Below are positions 47,132-57,500 of a DNA stretch of 64,000 nt, in pieces. Numbering within the stretch: the first letter of the stretch is position 1; every line of letters starts with the position of its first letter. The notes below the pieces were generated by a model, which was given only the letters and a program-made list of their open reading frames with translations, was not told the DNA's origin and did no database searches. The position numbers were made by a program, and so were the translations under genes. The stretch is taken from positions 354,322 through 418,321 of the forward strand of contig LSRX01000007.1 of NCBI GenBank assembly GCA_001939145.1. The letters are read 5' to 3'. The DNA comes from Symbiodinium microadriaticum (Eukaryota > Sar > Dinophyceae > Suessiales > Symbiodiniaceae).

Positions 47132-47322
47132 ACCCAAACCCCTAAACCCCTAAACCCTAAACCCTAAACCCCTAAATCCCTAAACCCCTAAACCCTAAAC
47201 CCTAAACCCCTAAACCCTAAACCCTAAACCCCTAAACCCTAAACCCCTAAACCCTAAACCCTAAACCCCTAAACCCTAAACCCTAAACCCCTAAACCCTA
47301 AACCCCTAAACCCTAAACCTCG
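47132..47322. repeat. Longest telomere-like array: CCCTAAA/CCCCTAAA alternating
   Basis: About 190 bp of nearly perfect CCCTAAACCCCTAAA units, the cleanest array in the window. It ends 60 bp from a probable exon (47385-47421), so it is interstitial rather than terminal. Confidence 0.9.
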
Positions 47323-47384
47323 CTTTGACTCTCTCCCAACCGGATTCCCAAAGGCACCGAAGCCCAAACGACGGAACCCGGAGC

Positions 47385-47421
47385 CTGGTACCCGGACTTC
47401 TTGGGCTTGGTGACGTAGTTC
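47385..47421 (-). CDS. 37-nt exon resembling the RelA/SpoT (RSH) synthetase motif
   Basis: After CCCGAG the minus strand reads NYVTKPKKSGYQ and is followed by GC. RSH (p)ppGpp synthetases carry D-Y-(V/I)-x-x-P-K-x-x-G-Y-Q just before S-(L/I)-H-T; all key positions of this short motif match except the leading D. The exon sits between a CCCTAAA array on its plus-strand left and TTTAGGG on its right. The next exon, expected to start with SLHT, was not found downstream. The call rests on 12 residues only. Confidence 0.45.
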
Positions 47422-49300
47422 CTCGGGTTTAGGGGTTTTGGGGGTTTAGGGTCGCAGACGAAGGCCGACAAGAATCGGTGAGGGTTTAGGGTTTTTTCCC
47501 CTCCTACTTAGCAAGGATACGGGTTTAGGGTTTATAGGGCTTAGGGGTTGGTGCTTCGAACCCCAAAGCCCTGAGCCCTCAACCCCGATAGAAGGCAAAG
47601 AACAGAGTCGGGCCGAAGATGGTCGACGGCGAACTGCGTTGATGTAGGTCTCTGGCTTTCGGACTCAAGGTCTAGGTAGTATCTTATCATTGTTTAGGGT
47701 TGTTTTCCCTCCTACATAGCTTGGACGAGCCCGCATTGCCGGGTATGTTCAGATATGTCACATGATATGTCTGACAGGCATAAAGTCGAGAGCTGCTTAG
47801 GGTTCAGGGTTCGAGGATTCGGGGTTTTCTAATCGCTGGGCAGTCGTGACTCCGGCATTGCTTGGTCGAAGGAACCGGCTTGGCAGGGCCATCGGTTTGG
47901 GATAGGAGTTGCTGTTGCAAGGCGAGACGACTCTCAAGTGGACTGCCCTGACCTGAACCCACAAACCCTACCCTGTATCCTAAGCTGTATGTGCTATCTC
48001 CTTAAACCCAAACCCTAAATCCTAAACCTTTACACAGGCCGAGACACGGACTCCCTTCGTCATTCGAGCTCAGTGGATTAAGAGCGACAACAGGGTTTAG
48101 GGTTAGATTTAGGGCTTTGGTTTAGGGGTTCCAGTTTTAGGTTTTGGGGCTCCTAATGTTTTAGGGTTTAATTAGCCTGGAGTGCTTAGGGCTTTAAGGG
48201 ATTAGGGACGAAGACCGGCTCCATAAAGAAGTGACGCAGATCCTTGTGAAGAAGATCCCAACCACTAAAGTGACATCGGGGAGTTTTTGAGGCCTCTATA
48301 GCACGTGTCAGGGGTACTATGTTGCTGAAGGAATAGGAGCTCGTGAATCAGGTCTATGCTGGAGAGCCACGATGTAGAGGCAACACGAGAACAAGCTGAG
48401 CAAATCGAGCCGCAGGTGATACAGAAGCCTGAATAATTACCATCAAACCTCTTCCTTAAAGTTTTCTCACCTGGAAAGAGATACGCTATAAAGTCCCCAA
48501 AACTTCTTCTAAGAACCACTAGGACCCCTATAGTATGTCATTCTCCAACGCCCAGACTCTTGAAACTCTTCGGCGCCACCGTCCAGCCGTTTTCCACATC
48601 TTGGCTTCACAGGCGCGAGCTGTGGTGATGCAGGCTTTCGCACCTTGTTGTACGAGTATTTCTCTGGAAGAAACCGAAAGCAACAGTAAAACGGTTTAGG
48701 GTTTAGGGTTTAGGGTAGAGAAAAAGCAGCCGGCCCAACCCGAAAACCCTAAACCCCAGTCATCTGAACTTTGCAGCCCTCAAGTTTCAGGGCCTACCTG
48801 ACTACCTCAAGTCCCAAAGATCTACCTTTGCAAGGAACTATTCATAAGGAAGTCATGGTAAGGAACCCTAAAAGGGTGGGTTTCTTTTCGGGGCCGGGTA
48901 GGGTTTCGGTTTCAAGTCGCGTCTATGGCTTTCACTGCTGAGTTCAGGCATGCGGCTCGAGACGAATCGGCGGATGCCGGCTGCCGCCGCAAAGCAGCTA
49001 GCTTCGCCCTGAGCTGGGCTCGCGTGGGGGCTCTTTCTACTCCTTACAAGTAGGGGAGTTACTTCCTTAAGGCACACAAGTGGTCTGTCGCCTTTATTGG
49101 TTTTAGAGCGTCATGTCTAGGACGTTGACGGCATAGGAAAGGTCTGCAGCATACATCTGACGAGGGCTCGGCTCGGCGAGGGAGGCCAAGCCGAACGAAC
49201 AACACGCCACCCCACATCCACCCAGGGATCAGCAATGGGGTATGAAGCTAACAGCGTGCATGTGGAAGGGTGTTCCCCTGAACCCAAACCCCCCACCCAC
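47422..49300. other. TTTAGGG-rich and unique sequence, weak coding islands
   Basis: A copy of GGACGAGCCCGCATTGCCGG is at 47712-47731. At 48545-48650 the plus strand reads FSNAQTLETLRRHRPAVFHI then LASQARAVVMQ, but the minus strand is open too. At 48940-49040 both strands are open. No family recognised. Confidence 0.35.
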
Positions 49301-49340
49301 NNNNNNNNNNNNNNNNNNNNNNNNNNNNNNNNNNNNNNNN
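49301..49340. other. Assembly gap (40 N)
   Basis: Forty consecutive Ns. The true gap length is unknown. Confidence 0.99.
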
Positions 49341-49786
49341 ACAGGAAAAGGCATCATATAGAGGGGCCGTAGCAACGCTACAGTACACCATGCAGCGGGC
49401 CGTCGTTCCTGAAAGCCGCTATAAACCCAGTAGACCGACTGAAAATCCCCTGGAACCCATTGTCTTTAAAGGCCAAACTGGGGAACGTGAACCCAAAGGC
49501 GAAGTAACCTTTACTTGTAAGGGTTCATGTTCGTCGGCCTTAAAATAATCCCTATAATGGGTGCTTTAGGACCAAATCTGTGCGCTCTCAGGGGCTCTCC
49601 AGGCTCGACTTGTATGTAGCCTGGAAAACCGAGTCAAAAACCTTTTGTTGTTGGGTCTAGGCTTTAGGGTACCACCCTGCCAAAGTTGGGTCCAAGTAAC
49701 ACATAATCACCTACTCCCTGGATGCAAACGCGAAATTCCTACTGTTTCTAAACCCAAGTATCTAACGATTGGGTCCTTTGGGCCTA

Positions 49787-49925
49787 TACCCTAAACCCTA
49801 AACCCATAGGTTCAAGAAGCGAAAACCGAACAACCCTAAACCCTCTAAACCCCTTAACCCTAAACCCCTAAACCCTAAACCCCTAAACCCTAAACCCCTA
49901 AGCCCTAAACCCTAAACCCTAAACG
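49787..49925. repeat. Telomere-like array, CCCTAAA/CCCCTAAA type
   Basis: Alternating CCCTAAA and CCCCTAAA units, interrupted at 49812-49833. It directly abuts a coding-like island at 49932-50005, after which TTTAGGG/TTAGGG motifs follow (50008-50135). Confidence 0.88.
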
Positions 49926-49931
49926 CCTTGA

Positions 49932-50005
49932 TCGTCTTCTGGGGCGTTGTTTCGGTCTCGAGCTCGCGAGGCCTCGGGGAGCGTTGCGTCCTTTCTCTTG
50001 CTCAG
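49932..50005 (-). CDS. Coding-like island between opposed telomere-like arrays
   Basis: The minus strand reads KRKDATLPEASRARDRNNAP then EDDQG, a highly charged stretch. Position between CCCTAAA (left) and TTTAGGG (right) matches confirmed exons. No family recognised. Confidence 0.42.
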
Positions 50006-50859
50006 GGCTTAGGGGTGTTTGGGTTTTAGGGTCGAGGATTTCTTAGGGTTTAGGGTTTGAGGGTTTTGGGTGTTAGGGTTTTAGGGTGTTAGGGCTTTAG
50101 GGTGTTAGGGTTTAGGGTTTTTGGGTTTAGGGTGTTAAGGTTTTTTGGACACCGTTTTCCAACTGCATGGTTAGTAATCGGAGAGCCCTTTTAGGTTTTA
50201 GGGTTTAGGGTTCATTGTAAGCTTTAGTAGGGGCTTGGACCCAAACTCTAAACCCTGTAAACCATAAAACACTGCACACTAAAGGCCTTTGGGCTTAGGT
50301 TGTCACGCTTAGGGAGGGCTCTTGGGTCTTTTGGGGTAGAGGAGTGTAAGTGCACGGATTCGAACATGTACTGGCAAGAAAGAACCTGACATATGCCAGT
50401 CCATAACCCACTCGCAAAACCTCGATCAAATGGACGCACCAATCGGAAGTAAGTTCACTCAAACGCTTGAACCGTCACCTACTACAGGAGCCGACATCAT
50501 CAAAGCAGGCTCTTGCGATCTACCTCGAACGTCTTAGCCCAAACCCTAAACTCTTGCAATGCAAAACCGATTCCTCCACTGCTGCAGAAGCTCGAATCAT
50601 TATTAATGGTATTCTTACTGGTTGTTTCTGTAGTAAAGAAAACTCGAGAATCCTATTCATTCCTATTCTGATTCAAAGGCCCCCAAAAATTGTATCCCTC
50701 AGGCGATCTCTGCAACCGGGTTCGGTGCTTGTAAGTGCGACCCTTAGTTTGCTGTAGGGCCTCACTTCCTTGAGCTCTGTAATATACTCCATGCTTAAAA
50801 CATAATTTACCGTAGCCGGTATATACTACTTGGTTACCAATACCAGACTCTCCCTCTAT
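50006..50859. other. TTAGGG/TTTAGGG-rich DNA then unique sequence
   Basis: GTTTTAGGGTGTTAGGG-type units at 50008-50135, then unique sequence with a 96-codon plus-strand ORF (50467-50757) of uncertain status. Confidence 0.4.
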
Positions 50860-50983
50860 CAATCTATCTATCCATCTATCTACCTATCTACCTACCTACC
50901 TACCTACCTACCTATCTATCTATCTATCTATCTATGTATCTATCTATCTATCTATCTACAAATGTGTGTGTATGTGTGTATAT

Positions 50984-51031
<48 letters not shown>

Positions 51032-51038
51032 GTATACG

Positions 51039-51085
<47 letters not shown>

Positions 51086-51107
51086 GTATATATATATATA
51101 TATATGT

Positions 51108-51201
<94 letters not shown>

Positions 51202-51202
51202 G
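50860..51202. repeat. Compound microsatellite (TATC)n, (TACC)n, (ACATAT)n, (GATA)n, (GATT)n
   Basis: TATC/TACC units at 50862-50958, ACATAT hexamers at 50985-51085, then GATA (51107-51140), GATT (51140-51168) and GATA (51170-51200). The TATC and GATA arms are complementary. Confidence 0.95.
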
Positions 51203-52048
51203 TGTAAGGCAGCTGCTAAACCCGGATACCTACAAGCCCGCTACAGAAAGCAGAGGCCGTCTTTGTAAGCTTTAGGGAATGATCGTATCGAGGAGCTGTG
51301 CCCCAGCTCAAACCTCCCTGAATCCCTCGGTCTTCCTATATCACCCTTCTAAAAAACGCAAAAGCTTCTTCGTAACACCCCCTGAACACACTTATCATGT
51401 CTTGAAAGTGACTCACTTCGGAAGCCCATAGAGCCGGGAAGCTGGATGATGACCTCCAGCCCCAGTAAGTCGTTTACGACCTTACCTGGGCTCTTTTCGC
51501 GGTAAGCTGGGACACAGATTAGGGCTTTGCATCTGGAGTCGTAGTAGTAATAGTATGTGTGTATACTTATATGTACGTATATATAAGGAAATCAAATTAA
51601 GTCATAAGTCATCATATCCTATTGGATTTGGGGTCTACGGGTTCCACAAGTGTGTTAGCACGAGATAGCACAAAGCTTTCATAATGGATATAGTTCGTGA
51701 AACTGAACTTAAGCCAAGTTCCTTAACAATAACCCAGCTAAGTTGAGGCGAAGCTTTGGTTTCCTAGGAAGGCCTTAGGGGGTTTAGAGTTTAGGGCTTG
51801 CCAGAAATTGCACAAACCGCTCCACTCTTGCAGATGGCAAGTCCGCCTGCATTCCAGACCTTCATGCCCAATTCAAAGACCAGAAACAGTGACACAGAGT
51901 GTAGACATGCAGGTCGGGACGCAGTAAGTTACACTGTCCCAAGAGTCTCCGTGCCCCGTGATCTACACATTACTGCGAGACGGGGGAGCTGGTCATAACC
52001 GCGCGTTGCGGTGTCGAAGTCTCACCAGGATAACCGCTGTACGTAAGT
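51201..52048. other. Unique sequence with possible exon at the right edge
   Basis: ORF 51798-51998 (plus, 66 codons) is ordinary. Minus-strand 51977-52030 reads GYPGETSTPQRAVMTSSPV after ACGTACAG, in phase with an exon-like stretch beyond the element at 52049-52547. Strand remains uncertain because the plus strand also offers GTAAGT. Confidence 0.35.
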
Positions 52049-52547
52049 GGGTAGTTCTCTAAATCAAGGTCCCTTTTTTTCATGGGTAGCCTTTGCACCT
52101 CTCCATGATGCACCCCCACAAGGTAGTAAGCATGTCATGGGCATCAGCAGGCAGTATATGCGTCGCCAAAACTCAAAAAACCACGCTTGACAATACAAGG
52201 ACTTAGAAACACTTATAGGGCCTTATAAGGCTTTACCAGGACGTATTAGGGCTTAGTAGAGCTTAATAAGCTCTAATAAGGCTTAATCGTGTGGGGGGGC
52301 GCATGCCTGCCACAGTGCAGGCTTCAGGTTTGAAAGGCATTTTGCCCAAAGTATGGACGCTGCTTATTAGGCCCTTACAAGCCTTATTAAGGCTTATTAG
52401 ATCTTATTAAGCCTCATTAGCGGTATCCGTCTGTGGGGGCCCATTCCGGTGAGGCGCATAGTGGTGCCATGATTTTTAGGTCCCCAATATAGTACGGCGC
52501 CCTTATAAAACGAACCCGAAAAGGGACCCTAATTTAGAGAACTACCC
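52049..52547. mobile_element. 499-bp inverted-repeat element, GGGTAGTTCTCTAAA family, with 4-bp AAGT duplication
   Basis: Starts GGGTAGTTCTCTAAATC and ends ATTTAGAGAACTACCC. AAGT flanks both sides (52045-52048 and 52548-52551). Inside, a large inverted pair of GCCTTATAAGG/AATAAGGCTTA-type units is present. There is no transposase. A 101-bp relative lies at 60267-60367, so this may be the longer parent form. On the plus strand the left duplication is part of a GTAAGT donor and the right one gives AAG. Confidence 0.8.
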
Positions 52548-52551
52548 AAGT

Positions 52552-52800
52552 GTGAATGACGAACCCTTCCATGGTTTTCCAAAGCCACCTTGAGCACTCA
52601 GAATCCAAGCACTTAGGGTCTGCAACAAGGGTCCCGAAGTGTCCGAACTCCGAAAGCAACCCAACAGGTTTGAACTCAAACTCTCCATCTCGCCTCGCAG
52701 AAGCTTCTTCATCAAGCTCTGCGGAGTCTTCACGCGGCTACAGACCTCCGACTTCGGCTTGCCCAGATATACTTTATACTTACTAGAAATATTATCGAAG
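52552..52800 (-). CDS. Possible exon, strand uncertain
   Basis: Minus strand: SRVKTPQSLMKKLLRGEMES then LSSNLLGCFRSSDTSGPLLQ. Plus strand: ESNPTGLNSNSPSRLAEASS. It lies directly beside the 499-bp element, so the element probably sits in an intron. Neither reading matches a family. Confidence 0.33.
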
Positions 52801-54362
52801 CCTGTACCAGGTACCAATCAGGGATACTACTCCTCATGGTTCCTTATGACAAGTAGACTATACAGCATCCAAACCCTATTCCAATTACTCAGGCCTGTTG
52901 GGTATGACTTTGCTCTGGAGTGCCTCTTGCTGGAGGGTTCGGGAACAAGGGGTTAGGGGGGGTTGGGTTCCGGAGAGTACCCTATGAAACCCTACAAAGC
53001 ATCAATAAGGAACATCCTCATAAAACCGGTCGAGGTTGGAAGAGTGGAGGGTGTTGAAGTGTTTGGGCCTTCGGTTTCGCATGTCATGTGTAGGTGTGGA
53101 TGCTGTGAGAGGGAGCTCGAGATTCAACACTATTTAGACGCCCGAACATTTGCAATAGTATTCCCTGCTTACTCCCCCACCTTATTATATCATATACCGA
53201 TACCCAGAAACCTTGTTTTGGATTATTGAGGCCCTAACACTCCCCACCTTATTATATCATATACCCAAGAACCTTGTTTGGATTATTAAGGCCCCTGTAC
53301 TGGGCCACAGATCGCCTGCATAAGCCCTGAAACCAAAAGCGTCCAACTACTCAAGCGGTGTCTGCCTAGGCCCAAAGGATACTGCATTGAAATCCAGCCG
53401 AGTGCAAAGCACCATCCCTTATATTTCAACCCTAAATCCTAAACCCCCAACCCTACCCATAGGCCCCTAAGTAGTTCCTTTTTTATGGTATATATTTAGA
53501 ATCCTAGCTACTTTGGGGGGCCTTGGGTAGCCGCACCCGGCCTTGTAGCTCTTGGCCACAGCGTTGAACGCTCGGTCGTTGTCCAAGGCGACTTTCACCA
53601 CCTCGGAGACTGAGGAGAGGACCTACGACAGTGCATGATATATAGTAGATTATGGTATGTTACTGTAGATTTATGGTATGTTTATTACTGTAAATTATAT
53701 ATGATGGCATAGCAAAAGTACCCACATAATATGTTAGGGTATATCACAGTGTGATATCGCATGTGGTATGATATTACCCGCATTGTTTTACGTGTTCGCG
53801 TATATTCTGGCCCTAGCCCAACACGGGACGACCCCTTTCTGTTTATGGTAGGATTATAGAAAACACCCGAAAGGTTAAAGGCAACCTTTTACAAAGACGC
53901 GCAATTATCCGAAATGGTTAGGGGACCATCAACCTCAGCATAGTGCTAATCAATGCCCGCATGCTCCTCACTGAACATGACACTCCTTTAAAACATGGCC
54001 AGAACAAACCATCTTGAGTGTTTTCGTATCGGGTGCAGGTCTACCATTGGAGTGTTGGGATCGACGGCGGAGCCCTGGCACATGTCTCACACCAGAATCT
54101 ATCGAAGTCTTGGGGGACGCTGCTGAGGTTTCGGCGTACTAAAGGGCCTTACAGACTCATGCAGCTCTATGTTGTGCAAGCATAGCTAGAATGTAGCAGG
54201 TATGTTGCCTGTTTGGAACGGCTTCGATGGGGTGCACGGCCAAAGAAGCAAAAAGGAACGTGCTCTTCCTTGCAGATGCTTTGTCTGCAGCTTGTGAAAC
54301 GCGCACATGTTGACAGCCAGCGGCCTCAAATCACTCCGGTTTCGATGCAGTTGTGGAAGTGT
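52801..54362. other. No supported gene; fragments of hairpin families
   Basis: Fragments ending GGATTATTGAGGCCC and GGATTATTAAGGCCCC at 53218-53296 are two tandem copies of the 33749-33852 family. A CCCATAGGCCCC hairpin is at 53456-53527. An AT-rich stretch rich in TATGGTA lies at 53635-53770. Confidence 0.45.
53456..53527. repeat. Hairpin element, CCCATAGGCCCC family, decayed right arm
   Basis: CTACCCATAGGCCCCTAAGT at the left, GGGGGGCCTTGGGTAG at the right. The right arm has lost the GGAACTACT part, showing decay. Confidence 0.7.
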
Positions 54363-54599
54363 TCAGCTGTCCCGACTCGCTTTTGCAAGTGCCACGCCAC
54401 GGCCTGCACCGGCTCGCGCGGGGGAAGGCTTGACTCCCGGCTTCCAATCCGAGACATCGATGCGCACCTCATCGCCGTCTTCCCATGTTTCGGTGGCTCC
54501 GCTGGAAAACTCGAGGATCAGCTTCTTTGGGACCCCTGGCGCCGGGTCGCCGAAGACATCCCCCCCTGTGCCCAGGTTGGCCTCTCCCGTTTCGTCGAA
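54363..54599 (-). CDS. Calpain gene, terminal exon (repeat copy 4, stop)
   Basis: It reads FDETGEANLGTGGDVFGDPA then PGVPKKLILEFSSGATETWE and DGDEVRIDVSDW, ending SRDS and TGA at 54363-54365. 237 nt = 79 codons, phase 0 at its AG (GGAAG). Confidence 0.8.
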   Translation of the reverse strand, partial: FDETGEANLGTGGDVFGDPAPGVPKKLILEFSSGATETWEDGDEVRIDVSDWKPGVKPSPARAGAGRGVALAKASRDS

Positions 54600-57500
54600 C
54601 TTCCTTAAGGACGAAATGAACCACAGAAGGGTTTAAGGCTCATATACCATATAGTATGCCACATTTAGGACTCATAGTATAGGGGCATGATGCCCCCCAA
54701 TTCTAAGGGTCATTTGGTCCCCAAGGTTCTTCCGGATCTCCAGCTTGCCTCCGAAGTCGCTAAGGATGCCGCGGAGCGCATGGGTCACATCTAGCGGGCC
54801 GAAGGTCGCTCGCTGTATGCCCCACCTGGCTCCTAAACTACCTACCGAAGGAAGCTGTATAGGTCTTGGGACTGATAGTTTAAAAGAGCATCACAACAAG
54901 GAGCCCCAAAACGGTAGATGATTTAGGGTCTGGGAGCGTCTTTCCAAAGTCATCATAATCTGGACAACCTTCGCTGGAATGCTGAGCTGCACGGGGAATG
55001 CGCATCCAGTCAGACTCTTCCACAGAGACGGTTTTCTCCTCCCCATCCTGTTCGAAGCTTACCTTGGTTCTCATTAAGGAATCGGAACTCAGAAATGACA
55101 AATCCCATTAGTCACTAATAGCCGAATAGCGATCCCATTATAATTGAAACTAGGTTTCTGAACAAGAACCCAGTTACTGTCAGCTTCTTGGGCTTGCCCG
55201 GAGCAGGGTCACCGAAGAGTGCATTAAAATCGGTGAATGCGAAGTGGTCGCCATCTTGGCCACACGTCCCCCCACTTGATTTGACGTTTTCCCGGGAGTT
55301 GTCGTATAGTTCTACCACCTTGCTGGTGACGTCCGTTTCGTGATATTTCGCAGATGAAACCACTGCATGCTTTACAGGCAGAAAAGCCGAGAAAGGCTTG
55401 AAGTTTGCAGAGCGGGAATGGTGAGGCTTGGATGCCATTCGCAGGAAGAACTTCTCACCCTGCTCCAACATCACCTAGGTTCCCCAGTACCCTTTTCCTA
55501 CATTTCGATTTTCAGAAAAGAATCCCAAAAAGAAAAAGGGCAAAAGGGTACAGAAGGGTACTACTGGGGAACCTAGTCACTCGAGTCTTGTTCCCTGTCT
55601 GCCCTGGCTGTGGCCGCACGACCAAAAGAAGGGAGCAGCCCGCTGGAACGGAGGGATTGGGTGCCCCGCTGCCAACGTGTAGTCGGTGAGCCGGTGTCCT
55701 GGGCTCTTGTTTAAGGAAAGTCAGTTTAAGCTACCATAATAGGACTCTACACGGTCTCCTCATTATGGTAACTTACGGTATGAGTAACAAGAACCCAGTG
55801 TCTCGCGACCCCACCATGTGCCAAGCTCCTGCGTCGAGATCAGCGGAGCTGAAGAGCAAACCCTCTGTCCATCCTCCGCAAGCTGGTACACCTCCACATA
55901 GCATCTCTTGGACTGGTTTGTTTGGCGTGCGTCGAAGCCCTCGGCTTGGAATAGGAAGAGTGAAGTGCCTGCTGCATCAATGGAAGCCTGGTCGGGCATC
56001 TTGATGACCACGGCGGGGTGGGCATTGTCACCAGAAGCCATGGCTCCAGAAAGCGAGTCGGTCTTGTAGCCATGCTCTGCAGATGCGTCGAGGATCAACG
56101 TAAAGCGCATGTTGGGATTTGACCATCGAAACAGGTCCTCTCTCGATATCCAGAAAACGCCATTGTCCGTCTTGCTCATGTTGGGGGCTAGCTCTGTCGC
56201 AAGAGCGGGCTCCTCACTCCAGTCGTATCCAAATCCAAACTTGCCCTTCCACGAAAAAGTGCCCCAGGGGTTTCGGCACTGCAAGAACCTGCGGTCTCCG
56301 ACTCGCTTGCACTGGACCAGTGAGTAGCCATGACTTGCCACGAGGCCAACCTTAGCCAAAGCAGGCGCGTAGCATCAGTTCATGCTATGCATCGGGCCTC
56401 GCCAGCCCCGCGAGTTCTAGAAAAAACGTGAGAAGAGTGAAGGTTGCCCGTAGGCACCTAGGACCTAGGATTACGCTATAGGATTCTAAATATAAACCAT
56501 AAAAGAGGAACTACTTAGGGGCCTATGGGCGGACACGGGTGTACAGCTTTCCAGCTGGCTAAGCGAGCAACCTCCGTAAGCTGCTCAGGCGACGCGAGCC
56601 GTCCGTCCCTACCCCACGCGAAAGCGCAGACCGTGTCCTTGCCCACGTGCTCCTGGCAAAGTCCCAGCAAGCAATGCAGAAAAGCAGCAAGCGCTTGATG
56701 ACGACAACCATCATCATCATCATCATCATCATCATAATCGCATCGTCTTTTTGATATCGTTATGAACTTACTATTAGCATTCATTGCTGCTGTTCAGGTG
56801 CCTCTAAAAACTGGAAGCCGGTGCCACTGGCACTGTCGATGGGCTCCATGATGTGGAACATCTCGGGGCCGTAATCCCAGATCCGGTACATCCACTTCTG
56901 GGTTGAGTAGGGGAAGAAGTTTGCCTTGGGCCATATGTTGTAATCGTTGGGTCGTGTACTCATGGCCTTTTCCAGAAGCATTGGCCACATCTCCTTGTTA
57001 TCCTGACTGTGGAAGCTCCAACACGTCTTTCTTTCTGGATCAACGCATGGGATGAAGTCGTCAAACCTGCGACCGATCGATTACATGGCAACTTAAGCAG
57101 TCCAAAATCAAGCAACAACGACCCAACAAAAACCCCAAACCATAAGCCACTTCGGCAAGGAGCAGGATCCAAGCATCGAAGGTACCGTTCGAGAACGTGC
57201 GGTAGGCATAGCAACCAAACTCGCTAATCTCCTGTGCATCGGAACTGTTTTAGGGTTTAAGGTTTGGTTTTAAGTTTGGGGCTTGAGTTGCCACCCATCT
57301 GAAACAACAAGCAACCGGAGTTCCAGTTGAGTGCATGATCGTCACCCCCTCTAGCACAACCCCATTGCTCAACCCTATACCTCCGAAACCTTAAACTCCT
57401 CCACCCTATACTTCCGAAATCTTCAACTCCTAAGACACTAAGCCCCTAGGCCCTAACCTCTTAGAGACTCGTAAACTCCTCTCCACCTAAACACCACCCC

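Noticed and set aside
47132-47322. Chromosome-end telomere
   Set aside because: Units are mixed 7- and 8-mers and sequence with probable exons continues on both sides.
54213-54636. Plus-strand ORFs of 109 and 131 codons
   Set aside because: Antisense shadows of the terminal calpain exon, whose repeat motif is clear on the minus strand.
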